22,307 nucleotides of DNA from an uncultured Actinomycetes bacterium (GCA_903911165.1 CAIWCQ010000265.1:1-22307), one strand, 5' to 3'; numbered from the stretch's first letter, positions 7,908 through 15,442 are shown. Notes: generated by a model from the letters alone, not told the origin. Numbers and translations are program-made.

Positions 7908-8675
7908 GTGCGACTCACGGTGCTGGGCTGCTCCGGCAGCGTCGTCGGACCTGACTCCCCGGCGTCGGGCTACTTGCTGACTGCGCCCGACACCACGCCG
8001 CTGGTGGTCGATTTCGGCGGCGGTGTCCTCGGTGCACTGCAGCGTCACGCCGATCCCAACCAGGTGAACATTCTGCTATCGCATCTGCATGCCGATCACT
8101 GCCTGGATCTTCCCGGGCTGTTCGTGTGGCGCCGCTACCACCCGTCGCCGGCCACCCAGCGCGGAATCATGTTCGGACCCAGTGGCACCGCGGACCGGCT
8201 GGCCGCGGCCTCCTCGCCGCTCGGTGGCGAGTTCGACGATTTCTCCGACATCTTCGAAGTGCAGCACTGGGTGGATGGCGCAACAACCCAGTTCGGCCGG
8301 CTCAGCGTGCTGTCACGGCGGGTCACCCATCCCACCGAGTCCTTCGGGTTGCGGATCAGCGATGCCGACGGCGCGACGCTGGTCTACAGCGGCGACACCG
8401 GCATGTGCGAGGCGCTGGTCGAGCTGGCGGCCGGTGCCGACGTTTTCCTGTGCGAGGCCTCGTGGACGGACGCCCCGGACCGGCCGCGGGATCTGCACAT
8501 GTCGGGCGCGGAGGCTGGTCGAGTCGCACAACGGGCCGGCGTCGGTGAGTTGCTGCTCACCCACATCCCGCCGTGGACGTCACGCGAGGCCGTGATCAGT
8601 GAGGCCAAGTCGGAATTCGACGGCCCGGTGCACGCGGTCGTGGCCGGGGAGACCATCGAGTTACAGCGGTCCTGA
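7908..8675 (+). CDS. Metallo-beta-lactamase-fold phosphodiesterase (Rv1339-like)
   Basis: The product has the metallo-beta-lactamase fold with LSHLHADHCLDLPG (His59, His61, Asp63, His64) as the first metal-binding motif. Later ligand segments are THPTESFG, SGDTG and LLTHIPPW. M. tuberculosis Rv1339, its positional and sequence counterpart, has been reported as an atypical class II cAMP phosphodiesterase, so a cyclic-nucleotide role is the best inference. The GTG at 7908 gives the N-terminus VRLTVLGCSGSV typical of the family, and a partial -10 (CAAGCT) ends six bases before it. An alternative ATG at 7854 would add 18 residues without family character and overlap murI by 20 bases. The product is 255 residues from the chosen start. 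Confidence 0.87.
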   Translation: MRLTVLGCSGSVVGPDSPASGYLLTAPDTTPLVVDFGGGVLGALQRHADPNQVNILLSHLHADHCLDLPGLFVWRRYHPSPATQRGIMFGPSGTADRLAAASSPLGGEFDDFSDIFEVQHWVDGATTQFGRLSVLSRRVTHPTESFGLRISDADGATLVYSGDTGMCEALVELAAGADVFLCEASWTDAPDRPRDLHMSGAEAGRVAQRAGVGELLLTHIPPWTSREAVISEAKSEFDGPVHAVVAGETIELQRS

Positions 8676-8694
8676 GGCCGGCGGCGGCCCGGGA

Positions 8695-8700
8695 TAGGGT
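8695..8700 (+). promoter_or_regulatory. -10 hexamer TAGGGT, leaderless promoter for rph
   Basis: TAGGGT, six bases, then GTG at 8707. It lies in the 31-base gap after the preceding gene. Confidence 0.55.
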
Positions 8701-8706
8701 TTCTCC

Positions 8707-9486
8707 GTGGCAGCGAGACAAGACGGCAGGGCCGACGACGAATTACGGCCCGTGGTCATCACCCGAGGCTTTACCTCACACCCGGCTGGATCGGTGCTCA
8801 TCGAGTTCGGCGGTACCCGGGTGATGTGCACCGCGAGTGTCACCGAGGGCGTGCCGCGCTGGCGCAAAGGCTCCGGGCTGGGCTGGCTGACCGCCGAGTA
8901 CGCGATGCTGCCGGCGGCCACCCACACCCGTTCGGATCGCGAGGCGGTCAAGGGCCGTGTCGGTGGGCGCACCCACGAGATCAGCCGGCTGGTCGGCCGG
9001 TCGCTGCGGGCCTGCATCGACCTTGCGGCCCTGGGGGAGAACACCATCGCCATCGACTGCGACGTGCTGCAGGCCGATGGCGGCACCCGCACCGCGGCGA
9101 TCACCGGCGCCTACGTGGCGCTCTCGGATGCCGTCACCTATCTGGCCGCGGCGGGCAGACTTTCCGATCCGAAGCCGCTGTCGTGTGCGATCGCGGCGAT
9201 CAGTGTCGGCGTGGTCGATGGCCGGGTGCGTGTCGATCTTCCCTACGAAGAGGATTCGCGCGCCGAGGTCGACATGAACATCGTCGCCACCGATACCGGA
9301 ACGCTGGTGGAGGTTCAGGGCACCGGCGAGGGTGCGACGTTCCCACGTTCGACGCTGGACAAGATGCTCGACGCGGCGTTTGGTGCCTGCGAGACCCTGT
9401 TCGCGGTCCAGCGCGAGGCCCTGGCGCTGCCGTATCCCGGTGTGCTGCCGGAGGGGCCGGCTCCGAAGAAGGCGTTCGGAAGCTGA
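8707..9486 (+). CDS. rph: Ribonuclease PH
   Basis: RNase PH is a phosphorolytic 3'-5' exoribonuclease that trims tRNA 3' ends as a hexameric ring. The 259-residue product shows the family order: [20 protein letters not shown] at the N-terminus, then [16 protein letters not shown], the [18 protein letters not shown] block with the RNA-binding arginines, [23 protein letters not shown] with the phosphate/metal site, and [14 protein letters not shown] near the C-terminus. The length fits the mycobacterial enzyme. The GTG at 8707 is supported by a leaderless -10. The rdgB gene follows 10 bases downstream, forming an rph-rdgB pair as in M. tuberculosis (Rv1340-Rv1341). Confidence 0.95.
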   Translation: MAARQDGRADDELRPVVITRGFTSHPAGSVLIEFGGTRVMCTASVTEGVPRWRKGSGLGWLTAEYAMLPAATHTRSDREAVKGRVGGRTHEISRLVGRSLRACIDLAALGENTIAIDCDVLQADGGTRTAAITGAYVALSDAVTYLAAAGRLSDPKPLSCAIAAISVGVVDGRVRVDLPYEEDSRAEVDMNIVATDTGTLVEVQGTGEGATFPRSTLDKMLDAAFGACETLFAVQREALALPYPGVLPEGPAPKKAFGS

Positions 9487-9496
9487 TCGGCACCCG

Positions 9497-10144
9497 ATGA
9501 CCGCGCGGACAGTACGTCTGCTCGTCGCGAGCCGTAACCCCAAGAAGCTGGCCGAGTTACGCCGGGTGCTTGACGGTGCCGGGATTTCCGGGCTGGAGTT
9601 GGTGTCCTTCGATGACGTCGATCCCTTCGATGAGGCGCCTGAGACCGGGGCCACGTTCGAGGAGAACGCTCTTGCCAAGGCCCGGGACGGGTTCGCCGCG
9701 ACCGGGTTGCCGACGCTGGCCGATGACTCCGGTCTGGAGGTGGCCGCGCTGCGCGGGATGCCGGGCGTGCTCTCGGCCCGGTGGTCGGGGCGCCATGGCG
9801 ATGATGCCGCGAACTACTCGCTGCTACTCGCCCAGATGTATGACGTACCGGATTTCCGGCGCGGTGCGGCGTTCGTCTCGGCCTGTGCGCTGGTATCCGG
9901 CTCTGCCGACATCACCGTGGTGCGCGGAAGCTGGCAGGGCGTCATTGCCCGAGAACCGTTGGGGCAGGGGGGGTTCGGCTATGACCCGGTATTCATTCCC
10001 GAGAGTGAAACACCCGGGCTCCGCCGAAGTGCGGCGCAACTGAGCTCGGCTGAGAAGGATGCGGTGTCGCATCGCGGACGTGCGCTGGCACTGTTGGTAC
10101 CGGCGCTTCACGGCCTCGCTTCGGGGACGCTCGCTACAGGTTGA
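9497..10144 (+). CDS. rdgB: dITP/XTP pyrophosphatase (RdgB/HAM1)
   Basis: This house-cleaning enzyme hydrolyses non-canonical purine nucleoside triphosphates (dITP, XTP) to monophosphates. The 215-residue product contains LLVASRNPKKLAEL (the substrate-binding SxNxxK-type motif), ETGATFEENALAKA, the metal-binding LADDSGLEV, SARWSGRHGDDAAN, the FGYDPVF motif and a C-terminal SHRGRAL segment that contacts the base. The ATG at 9497 lies 10 bases after the rph stop; no strong ribosome binding site is visible, so translation is probably coupled. The gene ends inside the converging DUF3817 gene, overlapping it by 11 bases. Confidence 0.94.
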   Translation: MTARTVRLLVASRNPKKLAELRRVLDGAGISGLELVSFDDVDPFDEAPETGATFEENALAKARDGFAATGLPTLADDSGLEVAALRGMPGVLSARWSGRHGDDAANYSLLLAQMYDVPDFRRGAAFVSACALVSGSADITVVRGSWQGVIAREPLGQGGFGYDPVFIPESETPGLRRSAAQLSSAEKDAVSHRGRALALLVPALHGLASGTLATG

Positions 10145-10481
10145 ACCGTTCCTTGATCTCGCGGGTCTGAACCTGTTCGACGATGATGCCCAGCAGTGGG
10201 ATGGTGCCTGCCAGCAGTACCCCGATGGTTTTGGCGATTCCCCAGCGCACCTTGACCGCGAGGTTGGCGGTGAAAAGCAAGTAGACGAAATACACCCAGC
10301 CGTGCACGATGCTGATCCACTCGGGCGGGTTCTCCACCTTCACCACGTACTTGAGGATCAGCTCGTAGCACAGTGCGATCAGCCAGATACCGGTCATCCA
10401 CGCCAGCACCCGGTACCAGGTCAGGGCGGAACGGATTTTGTCGATCGTCACGATCGGGTGGGAGTCGGGGGCCTCGGTCAT
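10134..10481 (-). CDS. DUF3817 family small membrane protein (Rv1342c-like)
   Basis: This 115-residue integral membrane protein of unknown function has three hydrophobic segments, approximately residues 20-45, 58-78 and 83-103, and a charged C-terminus ending EIKERFNL. Motifs such as ALTWYRVLAWMTG and HGWVYFVYLL are characteristic of the DUF3817 family found in actinobacteria. The ATG at 10481 overlaps the stop of the upstream lprD gene (ATGA), so the two are translationally coupled. Its 3' end overlaps the converging rdgB gene by 11 bases. No function can be assigned. Confidence 0.88.
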   Translation of the reverse strand: MTEAPDSHPIVTIDKIRSALTWYRVLAWMTGIWLIALCYELILKYVVKVENPPEWISIVHGWVYFVYLLFTANLAVKVRWGIAKTIGVLLAGTIPLLGIIVEQVQTREIKERFNL

Positions 10482-10873
10482 GGGGTGGTCCTGTTCTGGT
10501 GGGTGTTCTGCGCTGCCCGGTCGGCGTCGGCAAGTTCGGCAAGGTAGGCGTTGTATTCCCGCAGCACCGGGTCGTCCGGCGAGTGCTGTGGTGCCGTCGG
10601 ACGTTCGGGCAGCAGGCCGGCCGGGATCTCGCGCAACTCCCCGTCGGCGCCCGGTGACTCCGGCGGGGCCTGTTCGTACAGCACGAACTTGCGGTAGGCG
10701 TACACGCAGAAACCGGCGAAGAACGGCCACTGCAGCGCGTACCCCAGGTTCTGGAAGGTGCCTGATGTCGACTCGTACCGGGTCCACTGCCACCAGCCCA
10801 GCGCCAGACAGCCCGCGGCGGCGACGATCACCAACAGGATCAACGCAAACCTGCGGCTGCGAGTGGTGGGCAC
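10478..10873 (-). CDS. lprD: LprD-like lipoprotein/membrane protein
   Basis: The 131-residue product strongly resembles M. tuberculosis LprD (Rv1343c). It starts with a basic n-region, then a hydrophobic segment ending in AAAGC (Cys22), annotated in M. tuberculosis as a lipobox. The conserved tryptophan-rich LGWWQWTRYESTSGTFQNLG and a second hydrophobic stretch ALQWPFFAGFCVYAYRKF follow, then a proline-rich cytosolic or periplasmic tail and DPVLREYNAYLAEL. The second hydrophobic segment suggests it may be a two-pass membrane protein rather than a released lipoprotein. The GTG at 10873 is preceded by TAACGT with a seven-base gap. It is the first gene of an operon with DUF3817. Function is unknown. 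Confidence 0.85.
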   Translation of the reverse strand: MPTTRSRRFALILLVIVAAAGCLALGWWQWTRYESTSGTFQNLGYALQWPFFAGFCVYAYRKFVLYEQAPPESPGADGELREIPAGLLPERPTAPQHSPDDPVLREYNAYLAELADADRAAQNTHQNRTTP

Positions 10874-10880
10874 GCCTACG

Positions 10881-10886
10881 ACGTTA
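10881..10886 (-). promoter_or_regulatory. -10 hexamer TAACGT, leaderless promoter for lprD-DUF3817
   Basis: Minus-strand TAACGT, seven bases, then GTG at 10873. Confidence 0.5.
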
Positions 10887-10904
10887 CCGGGGGAGCCCAG
10901 GCGA

Positions 10905-10910
10905 TACGAT
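10905..10910 (+). promoter_or_regulatory. Probable -10 element TACGAT of tRNA-Leu
   Basis: TACGAT ends 11 bases before the mature tRNA 5' end, which would give a short 5' leader for RNase P to remove. No clear -35 is visible. Confidence 0.4.
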
Positions 10911-10921
10911 TATCAAGCCCC

Positions 10922-11005
10922 GCGGGCGTGACGAAATTGGCATACGTGATGGCTTTAGGTGCCATTGCTCGGAAGAGCGTGAGGGTTCGAGTCCCTCCGC
11001 CCGCA
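10922..11005 (+). tRNA. tRNA-Leu(UAG)
   Basis: This is an 84-base class II tRNA. The acceptor arm GCGGGCG (10922-10928) pairs with CGCCCGC (10998-11004), followed by discriminator A at 11005. The D stem is ACG/CGT. The anticodon stem ATGGC/GCCAT encloses loop TTTAGGT, giving anticodon TAG at 10956-10958 (reads CUA, Leu). The long variable arm is GCTC-GGAA-GAGC and the T arm is GAGGG-TTCGAGT-CCCTC. CCA is not encoded. The 3' end lies three bases from the stop codon of an oppositely oriented SDR gene. Confidence 0.97.
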
Positions 11006-11008
11006 CTT

Positions 11009-11779
11009 TCAGAAGACGGTGTAACCGCCGTCGATCACCAATGTCTGGCCGGTGAAATAGCTCGAGCCAGAACTGGCCAGCCATACCGCGACGGCCTCGA
11101 AGTCCTGCGGTGTGCCCCAGCGTCGCAGCGGTACCCGGGGCAGGATCTTGGCCTGGGCAGCCGGGGAGTCCAGCAGGTTCTCGGTCATCGCCGCCCGGGT
11201 CCATCCGGGAACGATCGCATTGACGCGGATCTTCTCCCGGGCCAACTCCACCGCTAGGCCGCGTGCCATGGCGGTCAGCGCCGCCTTCGCCGCCGCATAG
11301 TGGGTGGCGAAAGCCAAACCGTCGCTCATCGACACGCTGCTGGTGAACACGATCGAACCGGCGCCCCGGGACTTCATGTGCCCGGCCACCGCGCGCACGG
11401 TGTAGAACTGCCCGTCAAGATTCACCGCCATCACCCGACGCCACTCGGCGGTCGTCATGGTGTCGATGGGTGCGGGGTGTCCGGCCACGCCGGCGTTGGC
11501 GAAGCAGGAGTCAATCTGTCCGAAGGCGGCCAGGGTCTGTTCCACCCCCGCGGCTACCGCATCCTCGTCGCTGACATCGACGCGAAATGCGGCCACGGGT
11601 GCGTCGGAGGACTCGGCCTCGAGTGAGTCGACGGCCGCAGCGTTGTTGTCGGCGTTGGTTCCCCAGATAGCCACCGTCGCACCGGCTCTGCGCAATCCGC
11701 GCGCCATGCCGAGGCCGATGCCGCTGTTCCCACCGGTCACCAGAGCAACGTGTCCGGTCAGGTCATGCCACGGCGTCAC
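11009..11779 (-). CDS. Classical short-chain dehydrogenase/reductase (SDR)
   Basis: This is a 256-residue NAD(P)-dependent oxidoreductase of the classical SDR family. The Rossmann glycine motif TGGNSGIG is at 15-22, the adenine-pocket aspartate region is RVDVSDED, NAG is at about 95-97, and the catalytic Ser148, Tyr161 and Lys165 (YAAAK) are present. PGWTRAAMT follows, and the C-terminus VIDGGYTVF is typical. The GTG at 11779 has a good Shine-Dalgarno sequence (AAAGGA on the minus strand, complement at about 11784-11790). The large membrane-protein gene ends only 15 bases upstream, so the two form an operon. The substrate cannot be deduced; FabG-like or sugar/alcohol dehydrogenase activity are both possible. 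Confidence 0.92.
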   Translation of the reverse strand: MTPWHDLTGHVALVTGGNSGIGLGMARGLRRAGATVAIWGTNADNNAAAVDSLEAESSDAPVAAFRVDVSDEDAVAAGVEQTLAAFGQIDSCFANAGVAGHPAPIDTMTTAEWRRVMAVNLDGQFYTVRAVAGHMKSRGAGSIVFTSSVSMSDGLAFATHYAAAKAALTAMARGLAVELAREKIRVNAIVPGWTRAAMTENLLDSPAAQAKILPRVPLRRWGTPQDFEAVAVWLASSGSSYFTGQTLVIDGGYTVF

Positions 11780-11794
11780 GGAATTCCTTTCGTC

Positions 11795-14167
11795 TTAGAT
11801 CATGTCCCGCGCGGTGAGCCACCGCATGATCGGCCACCCCGCGAACACCGGCAGCCACACCGTGAGCACTCGGTAGAGCAGCACCGAGGGCACGGCGACG
11901 GCGGTGGGAACCCCGAAGGCGGCCAGGCCGCCGATCAGTGCCGCCTCGACCGCACCTACCCCGCCGGGCGTGGGTGCGGCCGCCGCCAGGGTGCCACCGA
12001 CCATCGTCACCACGGTGACGGTCACGAACGTGGTGCCGCCGCCGAACGCTTCGACGCTTGCCCACAATGCCAGCGCTGCACCCAGAGTTGTTCCCGCACA
12101 GCCTAAGACGATGATCGCGAAGCGTTTCGGATCGCGAACCAACTCGATCAACTCACCGCCGACCTCGTTGATCTTCGGCCTGACGGCGGTGTCGAGCCAG
12201 TTGCGCAGTTTCGGCACGAAGAGGAATGCGCCTACCGCACCCAGGGCCACCCCGATGATGAGGTACACCAGGGTGAGTTTCGGGACGAAATGTGACAGGT
12301 CGGCCGACGCCCCGGCGGCGACGGAGAAAAAGATGAGCAGCGCGACGTGAGTGATCACCTGCACGGCCTGCTGCACCGCCACCGCCGCAGTGGCCCGGAC
12401 CGTGCCGAGTCCAGCCTTCTGCAGGAAGCGGGTACTCAGTGCCAGGCCGCCCACACCGGCTGGGGTGGTGGTGGCAGCGAAGGTGTTGGCGAACTGCATG
12501 ATCACCAGGTGCCGAAACGGCACCATGCCCGACGCGCACGCCCACAGTCCGGCCGCCGCGCCGAAATAGGTGAGCGCTGAGACCGCCAGCCCGAGCAGTG
12601 CCCACCACCAGTTGGCGCTGCGCAACTCGCTGAAGAAGGCCGGCACCGTGCTGATGAACGGGTAGGCGACGTAGACCAGTGCAACCAGCAGAACAAGTTG
12701 GATCACCTGCTTGCGGGTGAACCGGGTGATGGTTTCCGCCTGGATCTGGTCCGCGCCGGTTTGTTTTTTCACCTCGTCGCGCGCCGCGGTCATCAAGGCT
12801 CGGGGATCATCGACCGATTTGCGGATCCGCGCCGGAAGGGCCGACTTCGTCAGCCGGCCGGATCCGTCGAGCACGGCCTCGGGGCCCAGGGCGGCGACGG
12901 CGGCCCGAACCGACGCCTCGGCACCGAATGTCGCTGTCGTCGTTAGTAGCAGTTGGGCGATGTCGGACTGCAAATGCTCTTCGGTCGCGCCGTACTCGGA
13001 GTTGCCGAAACCGCCGAACAGCACGGTGCCGGAGTCATCGACGGTGATCTCCGAGGAGCGCAGGTCCCCGTGGGAGATCTGGTGGCGTTGCAGGACCGCC
13101 AGCGACTCCCACACGGTGGGGACCGACCCGGCATCGGCCTTGTCCAGTGGCGTGCCGCGCGGTGGGGTGTGGGAGAACATGGTCCAGCCTCGGTCCAGGC
13201 CCGCCACGGTCAGGGTGGCGGTGTTCGCGACGCCGAGGTCGCCGGCCGCGATGGTCATCAGGGCTCGATGTTCGACGGCGCGGTGCATGGATGTCTGCAG
13301 GGGAGCGGTCTCGCTGTCTCGTAACACCAGCCAGCGCCAGAATTGGCGTAGCGCCCCGCCGCTGCGCTGGTTGGGTCCGTACAACTCGACGACGGCGCCT
13401 CGTCCGGAATCGTCGGTGGCCGCCAACTCCAACGGCCCGCGCCCGGCCGGGCGCACTACGGTCAGGCCGGCGATGATGAAGCCGCGCCGTGACAGAGCCC
13501 GGACGGCTCCGTCAAGAGGTACTTCCAATGCCGGTGTCCCGACGACCAGAACGATCAGCGCACCGACGAACCATCCCACCGCCAGTCCGAGCAGCGTGCG
13601 CGCCGGTATCACCGCGCTGACCACCAGGTGGATCGGCACGAACGCCAGCAGCAGACCCCACCACCAGCGCCGCCAACGGCCGGGCAGCCACGGCCCCGAC
13701 ACCGTGAGTACCGCGGCCAGCATGGCGATCCAGCGTGGGTCGTCGAGAAACTGCGACAGCATCGTCGACAACCGTTCGGTGAGGTCGAAGTGCCAGCGCG
13801 GGGCGGCGATGCCCTCGCCGGTGATCGACAGCGCCAAGACGGCGATCACTCCGGCGGCACCGTAGGCGCCCAGCAGTTTCCACTGCCGACCGGCGATCAG
13901 GCCGATCAGGATCACGAACGGCAGCGCGACGATGGCGATGCCGTACGCCAGGTAGACCAGGTTGGACTGGGTGGGAGTGAGCACGCCGATGATCCGGGAT
14001 ACCGACTTTTCCAGGCTTACCCAGTCGCCACGGGTGATGATCGAACTTGTGATCACAATCGCGAGGAACGCCGTTGCCAGCGCCAACCGCACGATGTCGT
14101 TGGTGCGTCGTGTCAGCGGTTGCAGCAGGCTGCCGACAACGGTGACCTCGCGCCCGTCGACTCGCAC
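11795..14167 (-). CDS. Multidomain membrane protein: N-terminal TM block, degenerate kinase-like domain, LPG-synthase/YbhN-type flippase domain
   Basis: The 790-residue product has three parts. Residues about 25-220 hold some six transmembrane segments. Residues about 230-460 are soluble and kinase-like, with HGDLR at 366-370 in the catalytic-loop position and GGFG at 385-388 where DFG would be. The usual catalytic-loop Asn is replaced (HGDLRSSEI) and the metal Asp is missing, so it looks like a pseudokinase. Residues about 490-780 contain about eight more hydrophobic segments with TPAGVGGLALSTRFL and PTPGGVGAVEAAL, hallmarks of the lysylphosphatidylglycerol-synthase TM (YbhN/UPF0104) family. 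No aminoacyl-transfer domain is attached, so lipid transport or flipping is more likely than LPG synthesis (inference). A leaderless TAGGTT promoter precedes the GTG at 14167. The SDR gene follows in the same operon. Confidence 0.88.
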   Translation of the reverse strand: MRVDGREVTVVGSLLQPLTRRTNDIVRLALATAFLAIVITSSIITRGDWVSLEKSVSRIIGVLTPTQSNLVYLAYGIAIVALPFVILIGLIAGRQWKLLGAYGAAGVIAVLALSITGEGIAAPRWHFDLTERLSTMLSQFLDDPRWIAMLAAVLTVSGPWLPGRWRRWWWGLLLAFVPIHLVVSAVIPARTLLGLAVGWFVGALIVLVVGTPALEVPLDGAVRALSRRGFIIAGLTVVRPAGRGPLELAATDDSGRGAVVELYGPNQRSGGALRQFWRWLVLRDSETAPLQTSMHRAVEHRALMTIAAGDLGVANTATLTVAGLDRGWTMFSHTPPRGTPLDKADAGSVPTVWESLAVLQRHQISHGDLRSSEITVDDSGTVLFGGFGNSEYGATEEHLQSDIAQLLLTTTATFGAEASVRAAVAALGPEAVLDGSGRLTKSALPARIRKSVDDPRALMTAARDEVKKQTGADQIQAETITRFTRKQVIQLVLLVALVYVAYPFISTVPAFFSELRSANWWWALLGLAVSALTYFGAAAGLWACASGMVPFRHLVIMQFANTFAATTTPAGVGGLALSTRFLQKAGLGTVRATAAVAVQQAVQVITHVALLIFFSVAAGASADLSHFVPKLTLVYLIIGVALGAVGAFLFVPKLRNWLDTAVRPKINEVGGELIELVRDPKRFAIIVLGCAGTTLGAALALWASVEAFGGGTTFVTVTVVTMVGGTLAAAAPTPGGVGAVEAALIGGLAAFGVPTAVAVPSVLLYRVLTVWLPVFAGWPIMRWLTARDMI

Positions 14168-14173
14168 CGCTCG

Positions 14174-14179
14174 AACCTA
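14174..14179 (-). promoter_or_regulatory. -10 hexamer TAGGTT, leaderless promoter for the flippase-like/SDR operon
   Basis: Minus-strand TAGGTT, six bases, then GTG at 14167. Confidence 0.55.
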
Positions 14180-14210
14180 CCGTCCGGGACCCGAGCGGTA
14201 GGTGAGCCGG

Positions 14211-14861
14211 TCAGCCCGGTGGCGGATCCGGCTCCGGCAACATCGGCTGTCCGAATTCATCCTTGGGCAGCTGGCCGAGCAGCGCGCCGGTGAGATTGCC
14301 GGCTTGATACATCTCGTGCAGTCGCCGCAGCATTGCGATCCGACCGGCTCCTGGGATGTCTGCGTTGGGGCCGATGCCGGGGGCGGGGGAGCCCTCGCCC
14401 GGGGCGGCCGGCACCAGGTTGAGTGGAACGAGATACTCGTCGGTGAACACCTGAAGGCTCGGTGTCACGGCCTGCTCGGCGGCGCCGGGTACCGACGGGA
14501 CCAGGTTCTGGCCCAGCACCAGAGCGTTGCCGTAGGTCGCTAGGTCCGGCAGGCCCAGCGGGCCGGCCGGTTCGATTCCGGTTTGGCCCAGCAGGCCGCC
14601 GATCGTCGAGATCGGCGGGATCAACCCCATCGGTGCCGGTGGCGCTGGGTCGATTCCTGGCGCCGGTGGCGCTGGATCGATTCCTGGCGCCGGTGGCGCG
14701 GGGTCGATTCCTGGCGCCGGGGGCGGGGGCACCGGTAGTGCCTCGGCGGCCAGGCCTGGCTCAACCACCTGCTCGTCGGGCCCATCGGCTATCGCCGGCG
14801 TCGCGGGCATCACCGCGAGGGCGACCACCGCGGCCCCGATCGACCACCGTCGCGCTGTCAT
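14211..14861 (-). CDS. Exported proline-rich protein with tandem PAPGID repeats, unknown function
   Basis: I do not recognise this 216-residue protein. It starts with a clear signal peptide (MTARRWSIGAAVVALAV, cleavage near PAIA-DG). A proline-rich segment follows, built from three nine-residue repeats of the type APGIDPAPP, encoded by 27-bp DNA repeats. The C-terminal half is less repetitive and contains a LATYGNALVLGQNLVP stretch and MLRRLHEMYQAGNLTGALLGQLP, a plausible amphipathic helix. The tail is proline-rich. The ATG at 14861 was chosen because it heads the signal peptide and because TACGGT ends six bases upstream. Such proline-rich secreted or wall-associated proteins are common in mycobacteria; the function cannot be stated. 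Confidence 0.82.
   Translation of the reverse strand: MTARRWSIGAAVVALAVMPATPAIADGPDEQVVEPGLAAEALPVPPPPAPGIDPAPPAPGIDPAPPAPGIDPAPPAPMGLIPPISTIGGLLGQTGIEPAGPLGLPDLATYGNALVLGQNLVPSVPGAAEQAVTPSLQVFTDEYLVPLNLVPAAPGEGSPAPGIGPNADIPGAGRIAMLRRLHEMYQAGNLTGALLGQLPKDEFGQPMLPEPDPPPG
14641..14721. repeat. 27-bp tandem repeat, three copies, in-frame (coding)
   Basis: Units at 14641-14667, 14668-14694 and 14695-14721 are nearly identical (first versus second differ at one base). Each contains TCGATTCCTGGCGCCGG. They encode the nine-residue proline-rich repeats of the exported protein, and copy changes would stay in frame. Confidence 0.9.
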
Positions 14862-14867
14862 CGGCCC

Positions 14868-14873
14868 ACCGTA
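14868..14873 (-). promoter_or_regulatory. -10 hexamer TACGGT, leaderless promoter for the proline-rich protein
   Basis: Minus-strand TACGGT, six bases, then ATG at 14861. The element sits between this start and the stop codon of the upstream gene (14878). Confidence 0.5.
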
Positions 14874-14877
14874 GTCA

Positions 14878-15429
14878 TTACTTGCAGAGTCCGGCGATCT
14901 TTTTGTTGGCGTCATCCGCCGACTTCAGCAAATTCGTCAGTTCCGGGTCCTTGTCGGGGACTCCGGCGAGCAGTTTCATCGCGATCGTGTCGAGGGTGCC
15001 CGCGAAACTCCGCACTTCGCTCGACAGGTCCGGCTCGGCGTTCGACGGCAGATTGCGCAATAGGTACGCGGAGCCGCCGGACATCGCCAGGCGGGCGTTG
15101 GCGGCGATCGCCTCCTGGGCAGCCGGCAGCGCCGCACCCAGATCCGACGGCAGGGTGACGTTGGTGTAGCGGAAGACCGCGGCGCTGACCGTGGAGAAAG
15201 CCGCGCAGACCTGTCCTTTGGGGTTGTCGGTGACGCTCATGACCTCCGGTGGCGATGCGATTTCCTCCGGTGGCGATGCTGGCCTGAGTAACCCCCACCC
15301 GGCCGCACCGGCGGCGAGCAGGGAAATCGCCAGGGCCAGGGGCGCGATCCACCGCGGTGACCGGTCACGGGACACGACACCCGGGTACCCCTCCACCGAC
15401 CTCAGAGGATCGATCGTCGGCTCGGACAT
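14878..15429 (-). CDS. Single-pass membrane protein with extracytoplasmic domain, unknown function
   Basis: The 183-residue product has an N-terminal cytosolic stretch of about 37 residues, one transmembrane helix (WIAPLALAISLLAAGAAGWGLL, about residues 27-50) and an extracytoplasmic helical domain. That domain contains QVCAAFSTVSAAVFRYTN and, at the very end, IAGLCK; the two cysteines could pair. The overall layout (short N-terminus, single TM, small all-helical outer domain with C...C ends) is common among unnamed mycobacterial membrane proteins. The ATG at 15429 is supported by TAGCAT with a seven-base gap; the frame also has codons further upstream, but they would overlap the divergent promoter. 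It is divergent from the small secreted protein gene at 15470. No function is assigned. Confidence 0.82.
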   Translation of the reverse strand: MSEPTIDPLRSVEGYPGVVSRDRSPRWIAPLALAISLLAAGAAGWGLLRPASPPEEIASPPEVMSVTDNPKGQVCAAFSTVSAAVFRYTNVTLPSDLGAALPAAQEAIAANARLAMSGGSAYLLRNLPSNAEPDLSSEVRSFAGTLDTIAMKLLAGVPDKDPELTNLLKSADDANKKIAGLCK

Positions 15430-15436
15430 GGCCCAA

Positions 15437-15442
15437 ATGCTA
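15437..15442 (-). promoter_or_regulatory. -10 hexamer TAGCAT, leaderless promoter
   Basis: Minus-strand TAGCAT, seven bases, then ATG at 15429. It partly overlaps the palindrome at 15440-15449. Confidence 0.5.

Noticed and set aside
8776..9678. 300-codon open frame on the minus strand
   Set aside because: It is antisense to rph and rdgB, both of which carry complete catalytic motifs; composition is shadow-like.
12711..13865. 384-codon open frame on the + strand
   Set aside because: It is antisense to the 790-residue membrane protein and rich in Ser/Arg/Pro with no domain.
11795..14167. Calling the large membrane protein a lysyl-phosphatidylglycerol synthase (MprF/LysX)
   Set aside because: Only the transmembrane family is present; there is no aminoacyl-transferase or lysyl-tRNA synthetase domain.
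10922..14210. Integrated genomic island at the tRNA-Leu 3' end
   Set aside because: No integrase gene and no second copy of the tRNA 3' end were found in the window; the genes downstream have normal composition for the region.
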